DNA from: Candidatus Hinthialibacter antarcticus
GTDB taxonomy: Bacteria > Hinthialibacterota > Hinthialibacteria > Hinthialibacterales > Hinthialibacteraceae
Direction of reading: 5' to 3'
Assembly (NCBI GenBank): GCA_030765645.1
Contig: JAVCCE010000040.1
Coordinates: forward strand, 1-64,000
DNA: 64,000 bases
Position 1 is the first letter of the stretch. Each line of letters starts with the position of its first letter. The notes beneath the pieces were generated by a model. It was not told the origin of the DNA and made no database searches. It was given only the letters and a program-made list of their open reading frames with translations. The position numbers and the translations under genes were made by a program. Below, piece after piece: positions 15,507-22,898 of this stretch.

Positions 15507-17015
15507 ATGGATGTGAATAACATCAAACAGATGGATCAAAAAGTAAAATGGGCGCTTGTCATCGTCAGTCTGTTGACTTTGGCGGTTTTAATTATCGCTG
15601 CCGTATCCGAGAATGTGCTCGCTTCCTGGCGCATGATACGTCTTGGCTATGTCGGGATATTGAATGAACAAGCGACCGATGAGCGCGGTCGGGCCATTGC
15701 CGACCAATTTGAAATACGGATCGTACAAAACTATCTCCCGACTTTAGAAGCCGTCGACCGTTGCGTTACATGCCATCCTGGCATTGACGATCCCCGAATG
15801 ATAGACGAGAAACAACCTTACAAGGCGCACTCTGGCGAATATCTGACTCAACATCCTCCCGAAAATTATGGTTGTACCATTTGTCACCGGGGGCAGGGTC
15901 GCGCCCTGGTGTTTGAAGAGGCAAAGGGTGAAGAGAGCCATTGGGATTATCCACTCTTACCGATCAATTTAACTCAATCCGCTTGTGGGTTGTGCCACTC
16001 GTCGGATGAAGTCAAAGACCGGGGCGGCGAACTCTACGCGCTGGGCAAAGAACTCTTTACGGATAAAGGTTGTTATTCATGCCACAACCTGCGCGGTGTG
16101 GGCGGCAACATGGGGCCTGCATTGGACCCGATTGGATTAAAAATCAAACAGATGCTCCCTATGGTCAATGTCGAAGGGCCGCATACGCTCCCGCAATGGC
16201 TGAAAGAACATTTTGAAGATCCGCAGAAAATCGTCGTCGGCAGCCAGATGAAACCGCCGCAGCTGAGCGGAGAAGAAATTGAAGCGTTGACGACGTATAT
16301 GCTGTCATTGCAAGAGCGTGAAATCTCACGCGCCTATTTGACGGCGGGAAAATTGTTGGAACTGTACAAACAAGAACATCCCGAACCTGCCTCCGGCGAA
16401 GAACTTTATGTGCGTTATTGCTCTAGTTGTCATGACACGGGCGAATATGCGCGGTACGACAAGTTCTATCAGAAATTTTTCCCAGCGGTTCGCGGTAGTG
16501 TGTATGTACAGATAGCCTCTAGAGATTATTTAAAACAAAACATTGCGCAGGGGCGTCCTGGAACATTGATGCCTGCTTGGGAGAAAAACTCCGGTGGATT
16601 AACGGAAAGTGAAATTGACCGGATCATTGACTATATGCTGGATGTGCAAATTCCCGAACATGAGAAGTTAGATGCTCGAATGGTGCAAGGAACGCAAGAC
16701 CCGGCCTTCAAAGTAATTGGAGATCAGGCGCGTGGAAAAAAACTGTTTACCAAACATTGTTCGGCCTGCCATTTATCAACTTTGGCGCCGGATTTATTCA
16801 ACGCCACGTTCCAACAGTCTGCTACGGACGGGTTTGTTTTTACGACGATATTGAAGGGCCGTGAAAATACTCCTATGCCAGGATTCTTTGCACCCGGCAA
16901 AGGGGGAATGGGACCGGACGATATCTCTGATTTAACGGCCTATATCCGCAACGCTGCTCAGGCGCCTTCTCAGTCAGGACTCACATTCGCCTTACCGACC
17001 AATAACAAGGACTAA
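15507..17015 (+). CDS. Membrane-anchored hexaheme c-type cytochrome
   Basis: A 502-residue protein with an N-terminal TM anchor (WALVIVSLLTLAVLIIAAVS, about 16-35) and a periplasmic region. Six c-heme motifs are visible: CVTCH, CTICH, CGLCH, CYSCH, CSSCH and CSACH. The last three lie in mono-heme cytochrome c-like modules with Met ligands likely in the segments after each motif. ATG at 15507 has GAGG upstream. Lying between cytochrome b and narG, it is the obvious electron carrier from the Rieske/b complex to the periplasmic NarGH. Confidence 0.9.
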   Translation: MDVNNIKQMDQKVKWALVIVSLLTLAVLIIAAVSENVLASWRMIRLGYVGILNEQATDERGRAIADQFEIRIVQNYLPTLEAVDRCVTCHPGIDDPRMIDEKQPYKAHSGEYLTQHPPENYGCTICHRGQGRALVFEEAKGEESHWDYPLLPINLTQSACGLCHSSDEVKDRGGELYALGKELFTDKGCYSCHNLRGVGGNMGPALDPIGLKIKQMLPMVNVEGPHTLPQWLKEHFEDPQKIVVGSQMKPPQLSGEEIEALTTYMLSLQEREISRAYLTAGKLLELYKQEHPEPASGEELYVRYCSSCHDTGEYARYDKFYQKFFPAVRGSVYVQIASRDYLKQNIAQGRPGTLMPAWEKNSGGLTESEIDRIIDYMLDVQIPEHEKLDARMVQGTQDPAFKVIGDQARGKKLFTKHCSACHLSTLAPDLFNATFQQSATDGFVFTTILKGRENTPMPGFFAPGKGGMGPDDISDLTAYIRNAAQAPSQSGLTFALPTNNKD

Positions 17016-17019
17016 CATC

Positions 17020-19869
17020 ATGACGAAACCAGACCAGACGCAATCCACGGGTGTTTTAATAAACCGACGGAATATGCTTCGCTTGGGCGGAGGGCTTGGC
17101 GTCGGGGCGTTGCTGACTTCTGTATCCCATTCGGCGTTGCAGGAATTTGACATCATTAACGCCGATCCGCTGAAAGAATACGCCTACCGGGGGTGGGAAG
17201 ATTTATACCGCGAACAATTTACCTGGGACCGCGTCGTCCGCTCAACGCACTCGGCCAACTGCACGGGGTCTTGTTCCTGGAAAGTCTATGTAAAAGACGG
17301 CGTCATGTTGCGCGAAGAACAAGCCGCTGACTATCCGCGCATCAGTGAAGACCTTCCTGATTATAATCCGCGCGGCTGCCAGAAGGGCGCATGTTTTGTT
17401 GAATACGTTTATGGCGCCCAGCGCCTGAAATATCCGCTGATTCGAACCGGCGAGCGCGGCGAAGGAAAGTGGCGGCGCGCCAGTTGGGATGAAGCGCTTG
17501 AATACGTCGCGGAAAAAGTCGTCGATAATATTTATAATTATGGCCCTGACACCAATACGTTTTTCTCTGTTATCCCCGCCATGTCGCCAGTTTCATTCAG
17601 CGCTGGTTCCCGGTTTGCGCAATATGTGGGAGGCGTGTTCTGTTCTTTCTATGACTGGTACTGCGACCTGCCGCCGGGAGAGCCGATTACCTGGGGCGTA
17701 CAGACCGAATCGTGCGAATGCGCAGACTGGTTTAATTCAAAATATATCGTCTTGTGGGGCAGCAACATCAACCAAACCCGCATCCCCGACGCTCATTATG
17801 CGTGGGAGGCGCGCTACAACGGCGCCAAAGTCGTCTGCATCTCACCCGATTACAACAGCAGCGCAATTCATTGCGATCAATATATCCGCGTCAATCCAGG
17901 CAGCGACGCGATACTGGCGATGGCGGTTTGCCGGTATCTAATTGAGAATGATTTATGTGATACTCCTTACATTAAAGAACAAACGGATATGCCGTTATTG
18001 GTTCGGTTGGACACAAACCGCTTTTTGCGCGCATCCGACCTGGGCGCGGGCGACGAACAAGCCGAGTCGCAATTCTTCGTATGGGATTCAAAATCACAAA
18101 AGCCGGTTGCGCTGCCGGGTTGTATGGGCAGTGAAAAGAAAAACCTGCTGCTGGGTGAAATTGATCCAGAACTTCGGGGCCAATGGACTGTCCAACTGGA
18201 GAACGGTGAATCCTGCGAAGTGACCACCGTGTTTAATCAATTAGGCGTTCTGCTGAAAGACCCGATTTATTCACTGCAAGGCGCCGCGCAACACTGTGGG
18301 ATTGACGAGCAGGATTTGCAAACATTTTTCAATGATTTTGCTACCCGCAAGCCTGCCATGATTATTCACGGGGCGGGAACGAACCATTGGTACCACAATG
18401 ACCTGTTGAACCGGGCGATGATTCTTGTCGTTGCGCTGACTGGCAATGTCGGAAAGAACGGCGGCGGGTTTAACCATTACGTCGGACAAGAGCGCATTTG
18501 GCCTGAACACGGGTTCAAGACGTTGGCCTTCCCAGAGGGCGCCAAAAAACAGCGCTTCCAGAATATGACGATGTGGACCTATTGCCATTCTAAGCAAAAC
18601 GACCCTCATCTGATTAACGGCAAACTGGTTGAAGAGTATATTTTGGATTCTGTCCGCAATGGTTGGATGCCGCTATGGCCAAAGAATGATTGGGCGGCGT
18701 TACAGCCCGAACAGATGCACGACCTCCCGCGAAAGCCCCGCTCGTTATTTGTGTGGCGCGCTAACTATTTGAACCAGGCCAAAGGCAACGAAGCCATATT
18801 GCGTTCTCTCTGGAAAGATTTAGACCTGATCGTCGATATCAACTACCGTATGGATACGACCGCGCTGTATAGCGACGTGGTCCTTCCGGCTTCGTCCTAC
18901 TATGAAAAAACCGATTTGAATTCGACCGATTGCCATTCCTACATGCACCCGTTTTCGAAAGTGCTTGATCCATTATATGAATCGAAAACCGATTGGGATA
19001 TTTTTGGCGCGCTGTCGAAAAAAGTCGCTGAAGTCGTGAAGCGAAAAGGGTTGCAGCCGTTTCAAGATGAAGAGTTGGATTGGGAGAGAGATTTAACGAA
19101 ACTTTATGAAAATTGGACATCGGATGGGGCAATTACAACGGATGAAGACGCGTGTAATCATATTTTATCTAATTCGCCCGAAACCGAAGGCATGACCTAC
19201 CATAACATCCAGAGCGGCCCTAAGCGCTTTGTTAAAATTGATGAAGAAGCGTGGAACAGCGATATTGAAGAAGGCCGCGCTTATACGCCATTTACTCACC
19301 AAATCGAGAAAAAACGACCCTGGCGTACATTGACGGGCAGGCAGCAATTTTATATTGACCACCCCTGGTATCTTGATCTGGAAGAGCAACTGCCCGTTCA
19401 TAAAGAGCCGCAAGACGACCCCGAATTTCCCTATTATTGGAACACGCCGCACGGTCGGTGGTCGATCCATTCTACCTGGCGGGACAACCGCTACATGCTG
19501 CGTTTGCAGCGTGGGTTGCCCATCGTATATATTCACCCCGATGACGCAAATCAAAAGCAAATTAAAGACAACGATTGGGTGCGGGTGTTTAACGACCAGG
19601 GCGAGACCGTGGTGAAGTGTAAAATTCTTCCCGGCGAAAAGAAACGCCGCTTGACGATGTACCATGGATGGGAAAAGTTCCTTGGATTTCAAGAGGGCGG
19701 TTGGCAGTCGCTGACCTACATCAAAATCAAACCAACACAGTTAATTGGACACTATGGCCACCTTAATTTCAAATTGAATTATTGGGGGCCGACGGGCAGT
19801 AACCGCGATATTAAAGTCAACATGGAACGCTATGACGGGCCCATTGCGGGCTTTGAACCATCGGCGTAA
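17020..19869 (+). CDS. narG: Periplasmic respiratory nitrate reductase alpha subunit
   Basis: A 949-residue Mo-bisMGD enzyme of the NarG/NxrA group (type II DMSO reductase family). A twin-arginine leader (NRRNMLRLGGGLGVGALL) marks export, so the active site faces the periplasm, unlike E. coli NarG. The FS0 cluster motif is HSANCTGSCSWKVYVKDG (His-x3-Cys-x3-Cys). The Mo-ligand Asp lies in YDWYCDLPPGEPITWG, matching NarG. Cofactor-binding segments such as WGSNINQTRIPDAHY and the C-terminal molybdopterin-binding domain are present. Nitrate reduction is the default reading; nitrite oxidation or chlorate/selenate reduction cannot be excluded from sequence alone. It starts 4 bp after the cytochrome c gene. 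Confidence 0.93.
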   Translation: MTKPDQTQSTGVLINRRNMLRLGGGLGVGALLTSVSHSALQEFDIINADPLKEYAYRGWEDLYREQFTWDRVVRSTHSANCTGSCSWKVYVKDGVMLREEQAADYPRISEDLPDYNPRGCQKGACFVEYVYGAQRLKYPLIRTGERGEGKWRRASWDEALEYVAEKVVDNIYNYGPDTNTFFSVIPAMSPVSFSAGSRFAQYVGGVFCSFYDWYCDLPPGEPITWGVQTESCECADWFNSKYIVLWGSNINQTRIPDAHYAWEARYNGAKVVCISPDYNSSAIHCDQYIRVNPGSDAILAMAVCRYLIENDLCDTPYIKEQTDMPLLVRLDTNRFLRASDLGAGDEQAESQFFVWDSKSQKPVALPGCMGSEKKNLLLGEIDPELRGQWTVQLENGESCEVTTVFNQLGVLLKDPIYSLQGAAQHCGIDEQDLQTFFNDFATRKPAMIIHGAGTNHWYHNDLLNRAMILVVALTGNVGKNGGGFNHYVGQERIWPEHGFKTLAFPEGAKKQRFQNMTMWTYCHSKQNDPHLINGKLVEEYILDSVRNGWMPLWPKNDWAALQPEQMHDLPRKPRSLFVWRANYLNQAKGNEAILRSLWKDLDLIVDINYRMDTTALYSDVVLPASSYYEKTDLNSTDCHSYMHPFSKVLDPLYESKTDWDIFGALSKKVAEVVKRKGLQPFQDEELDWERDLTKLYENWTSDGAITTDEDACNHILSNSPETEGMTYHNIQSGPKRFVKIDEEAWNSDIEEGRAYTPFTHQIEKKRPWRTLTGRQQFYIDHPWYLDLEEQLPVHKEPQDDPEFPYYWNTPHGRWSIHSTWRDNRYMLRLQRGLPIVYIHPDDANQKQIKDNDWVRVFNDQGETVVKCKILPGEKKRRLTMYHGWEKFLGFQEGGWQSLTYIKIKPTQLIGHYGHLNFKLNYWGPTGSNRDIKVNMERYDGPIAGFEPSA

Positions 19870-19905
19870 CGCAGCAGTCCATTCGACAGATGAAAGGGAC
19901 GAACA

Positions 19906-21090
19906 ATGTCTGAACATCAATATGCAATGGTGATGGATTTAAATAAATGCATCGGCTGCCAAACGTGCACGATGGGTTGCAAAAAACAATGGACTGACCG
20001 CGACGGTACAAGTTATATGTACTGGAACAATGTGGAAACTCAGCCCGGGCGAGGATATCCCAAAAATTGGGATTCGATCGGCGGCGGTTTTGACAGCCGA
20101 CGCAATCTTCGACCTTCGCCGCTGCCGCCAAAAGAAGATTACGGCGAAGCCTACGACTATGATTACAACCAGCGGTTGTTCAAGGGCGGAAACAAGCCGG
20201 TGATGCCCCACAAGCCGCCGACCTACGGGCCGAATTGGGACGAAGATGTGGGAGGGATGGATACGACCAATCCATATTTCTTCTATCTTCCGCGCATCTG
20301 CAATCACTGCACGCACCCCGCTTGCGTAGAATCGTGCCCGCGCAAGGCGATCTACAAACGCACCGAAGACGGCATTGTGGTCATCGATCAAGAACGATGC
20401 AACGGATACCGCTATTGCATAAAATCGTGTCCGTACAAAAAAATCTATTTCAACGAAGTTACGGGGAAAAGCGAGAAATGTATTTTCTGTTATCCGCGCC
20501 TTGAAAAAGGCGTGGTCAATGCGTGCGCGGCGCAGTGCCCCGGGCGAATTCGCTTTGTCGGGTTGTTGGATGACCCTGACTCTCCGGTCCATAAACTGGT
20601 CGTAAAATATAAAGTGGCGCTTGGCTTGTTTCCTGAAAAAGGGACGCACCCGAATGTCTACTATATCCCGCCGTTTAACCCGCCCAAGGATGGCAAAGCC
20701 AACGGTCGCGTATTGGATGATCCGCGCTTGCCGTTAGATTACTTGAAATATTTATTTGGACCAAAAGTACTAAAGGTAATTCAGTTCCTTGAAAATGAAT
20801 TAGTGAACTCTCAAAATGGCGAGGTCAGCGAAGTGTTACAGCTCCTGATCGGACGGTCTGGCGAGACACGATACCGCATCGTTCCCAAAACGGTGAGCGA
20901 GTCGACGCCGGCTGACGTGAAACAACAGGTTGATTCGATTCAAAGCGGTTCGGATTTGACCCTGATGGGGACGCCGCCGATAATCGGGCTTAACCAAGGC
21001 TCCCGCACAACGCCCTGTAACACAGACCAGAAAAACACCGCTGAATGCAGTTCGTGCGCGCTTCAATCAAACTGCGACAACATTGGATGA
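19906..21090 (+). CDS. narH: Nitrate reductase beta subunit, four Fe-S clusters
   Basis: A 394-residue electron-transfer subunit exported with NarG by the hitchhiker route (no own signal). Cluster motifs in order are CIGCQTCTMGC, CNHCTHPACVESCP, CNGYRYCIKSCP and CIFCYPRLEKGVVNACAAQC. In the third, Tyr takes the place of the second Cys (Trp in E. coli NarH), so one cluster should be [3Fe-4S]. The tail (350-394) ends with CSSCALQSNC, extra cysteines of unknown use. It lies 36 bp after narG with AAAGGGACG upstream of the ATG. Confidence 0.93.
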   Translation: MSEHQYAMVMDLNKCIGCQTCTMGCKKQWTDRDGTSYMYWNNVETQPGRGYPKNWDSIGGGFDSRRNLRPSPLPPKEDYGEAYDYDYNQRLFKGGNKPVMPHKPPTYGPNWDEDVGGMDTTNPYFFYLPRICNHCTHPACVESCPRKAIYKRTEDGIVVIDQERCNGYRYCIKSCPYKKIYFNEVTGKSEKCIFCYPRLEKGVVNACAAQCPGRIRFVGLLDDPDSPVHKLVVKYKVALGLFPEKGTHPNVYYIPPFNPPKDGKANGRVLDDPRLPLDYLKYLFGPKVLKVIQFLENELVNSQNGEVSEVLQLLIGRSGETRYRIVPKTVSESTPADVKQQVDSIQSGSDLTLMGTPPIIGLNQGSRTTPCNTDQKNTAECSSCALQSNCDNIG

Positions 21091-21121
21091 AGGCCTCAGG
21101 CCGGAAGAGGAGATGTTCTCC

Positions 21122-21979
21122 ATGAAACAATACATTCTGCTGGTTTTAATCGCCGGAATATTCACCGCATCGCTTTATGCGGCGGATGAAAATGGCGCGA
21201 TTGTGATCCCCGTTGACGCTGCCGCTTCGACGACCGGGATCGACGATTTATATAATCTGAACCACCCGGCCTGGGCGCAGGCGAAAGAGACGGCGCTTCA
21301 TTTTCATCGTACGCCGCCTCTTTATAACGACGGCCCCTATGACGACGGCGAACGCCCCGTCGCTTCGGTGCGCTTCATTCGGTTTAGCGACAAGACGCTG
21401 GTTTTGCGTCTTGAGTGGAGCGACTCGACTGCCGATCAGTTTGAACAAGGCGTTCGCTATCCAGACGCGGGCGAATCCCACGTTTACAAAACGCATACGT
21501 CAAACACCAATCAATTCGGCGATTCCGCTTGTTTGATGGCGCCGAAGTCTAAAACGCCAATGCCAGCGTATCCGTCTATGATGATGGGCGATATAGCCAA
21601 CCCGGTTGACCTGTTTTTCTGGCAGGCGGGCAGAGGATTTTCATTATTGCAGGCGCATGGGCGCGCATCGACAGCGGCAGCGGCAGCGCAAACGCAAACA
21701 CAAACACAAACACAAACACAAACACAAACACAAACACAAACACAAACACAAACACAAACACAAACACAAACACAAACACAAACACAAACACAAACACAAA
21801 CACAAACAGAACAAGCACTGAATGGGAAAAGTTTCCGCCAGGAGAATGGCTGGGCCGTTATTTTTGTTTTGCCTGACCTCTCCGCTTCCACTCCCGTTTG
21901 TTTTGCCATTTGGGATGGAGCGAAACAACAGCGGGACGGTTTGAAATACTATAGCCTCTGGTACGAGATTCAATCATGA
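21122..21979 (+). CDS. Heme b-binding gamma subunit (ethylbenzene dehydrogenase-type) with a Gln-Thr repeat
   Basis: A 285-residue exported protein with a Sec signal (MKQYILLVLIAGIFTASLYA). The body resembles the EbdC/DdhC/NarI-like periplasmic gamma subunits of type II DMSO reductases: HPAWAQA, VRFIRFSDKTLVLRLEW, YPSMMMGDIANPVDLFFWQAG (a Met here is a likely heme ligand) and the late ENGWAVIFVLPDL strand. Between the last two lies a 40-residue (Gln-Thr)20 tract encoded by a hexamer repeat, where relatives have an ordinary loop. ATG at 21122 has GAGGAG upstream. It replaces the membrane NarI in this system and should receive electrons from the cytochrome c. Its stop overlaps the chaperone gene start. 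Confidence 0.82.
   Translation: MKQYILLVLIAGIFTASLYAADENGAIVIPVDAAASTTGIDDLYNLNHPAWAQAKETALHFHRTPPLYNDGPYDDGERPVASVRFIRFSDKTLVLRLEWSDSTADQFEQGVRYPDAGESHVYKTHTSNTNQFGDSACLMAPKSKTPMPAYPSMMMGDIANPVDLFFWQAGRGFSLLQAHGRASTAAAAAQTQTQTQTQTQTQTQTQTQTQTQTQTQTQTQTQTQTQTQTEQALNGKSFRQENGWAVIFVLPDLSASTPVCFAIWDGAKQQRDGLKYYSLWYEIQS
21689..21808 (+). repeat. Hexanucleotide microsatellite (CAAACA)19 inside the gamma-subunit gene
   Basis: Nineteen perfect tandem copies of CAAACA fill 21695-21808, preceded by one degenerate copy (CAAACG, 21689-21694). A short GCGGCA-rich stretch encoding poly-Ala lies just before it. The hexamer codes Gln-Thr in the gene's frame and leaves the other frames open too, so unit gain or loss changes protein length without a frameshift. 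Confidence 0.97.
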
Positions 21980-22641
21980 AATTGCCATCTAACTTTGAGC
22001 AAAACGAATCCATTTTGAATGACTCATTGCCGTTTGCCTTCCTCCATGATTTATTCCGGTACCCAACCAGCGCTCAGTGGGAATGGATAACCCAGACGGA
22101 CGTGCGGACTGCTTTAGGCGCATTATTCCAACAATATGGAATAACCAACGATCAGGACGCAAATCTATATCCAGCGTCTTATGAAGAATATGAAGAGTCT
22201 TTCATTCGATTGTTCGAAGTGGGCGCGCCATGCCCTGATTGTCCGTTGATCGAATCTCATTGGAACAAGAAAGACCCGACGCCCAAGGTTCTGCATGAGA
22301 ATATTTTGTTTTACAAAGCCTTCGGATTGCGATTGAAAAAGGAAGCGGAAGAAACCGCGGACCACCTGCGGTTTCAGTTGGAGTTTTATCGGCATCTAAC
22401 CGCTTTGGCAGCCGAAACGGCTGACAGTCCTGAACGCGCCGACCATTATCAACAAATCATGCAGGCAAGAAGGGATTACTTACAACGGCATCTTTTAAAT
22501 TGGGTGCCCCTTGCCGTCGAGAAGGCCATTGAAACCGCTCCCGAATCTTGTTTTGCGAATTGGATGCGCCTGCTGGGCGCTTGCGTCGCCGATCAATTTA
22601 ATCTGGTCGACCAGGAAATGCAGAATGGACCACTTGAATGA
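21976..22641 (+). CDS. narJ: NarJ/TorD-family chaperone for the molybdoenzyme
   Basis: A 221-residue all-helical cytoplasmic protein of the TorD/DmsD/NarJ superfamily. Supporting features are the N-terminal LPFAFLHDLFRYPT, the central YEEYEESFIRLFEVGAPCPDCPLIESHW and DHLRFQLEFYRHLTALAAE. Such chaperones bind the Tat leader and insert Moco before export. ATG overlaps the stop of the gamma subunit (4 bp), and its own stop overlaps the next gene. The position directly after alpha, beta and gamma matches dmsABCD-like and ebd/ddh operons. Confidence 0.85.
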   Translation: MKLPSNFEQNESILNDSLPFAFLHDLFRYPTSAQWEWITQTDVRTALGALFQQYGITNDQDANLYPASYEEYEESFIRLFEVGAPCPDCPLIESHWNKKDPTPKVLHENILFYKAFGLRLKKEAEETADHLRFQLEFYRHLTALAAETADSPERADHYQQIMQARRDYLQRHLLNWVPLAVEKAIETAPESCFANWMRLLGACVADQFNLVDQEMQNGPLE

Positions 22642-22823
22642 CATGGAACTGCAAACATGACATCAACGGCTTTTGCGAGAAACGAAAGAAACTCTGCGCG
22701 CCAGATAGTAAAGGCTGCGTTTTGCATAAGCGATTCAAGTTTGTAGAAATCAACAACCCAAAATCAATGCCAACGGCCCAAAAGGCGACCAAGACGCAAA
22801 TAGACTTAACTGACGAAACCTGA
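22638..22823 (+). CDS. Small Cys-rich protein of the nar operon, unknown function
   Basis: Sixty-one residues starting on the ATGA overlap with narJ. Four cysteines occur as C-x7-C-x6-C-x6-C within NCKHDINGFCEKRKKLC and GCVLHKRFKF (residues 5-34), followed by a polar Thr/Lys-rich tail. The pattern suggests a single Fe-S cluster or zinc site. Translational coupling to narJ argues that it is real and acts in assembly of the nitrate reductase. I do not recognise a named family. Confidence 0.65.
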   Translation: MTWNCKHDINGFCEKRKKLCAPDSKGCVLHKRFKFVEINNPKSMPTAQKATKTQIDLTDET

Positions 22824-22898
22824 GTTTGCAACAGCGATTCTGCCTTCACAAGCGCGTGACGGTTCGCAGACAGAAACTTCCAGATTAACAGCTACGGG

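Noticed and set aside
17020-19869. Nitrite oxidoreductase NxrA instead of nitrate reductase
   Set aside because: Periplasmic export is shared with NxrA, but the Mo-ligand region YCDLPPGEPITWG and the presence of NorB, Rieske/b and gamma-type subunits fit nitrate reduction better. Phylogeny would decide; NxrA is kept only as an alternative.
21689-21808. CRISPR array or phase-variable switch
   Set aside because: There are no spacers between units, so it is not CRISPR. The unit is six bases, so copy changes cannot shift the frame on/off.
21511-21909. Several long ORFs on both strands across the hexamer tract
   Set aside because: The (CAAACA)n array has no stop codon in any frame, so low-complexity ORFs arise automatically. 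Only the gamma-subunit frame continues into conserved sequence on both sides.
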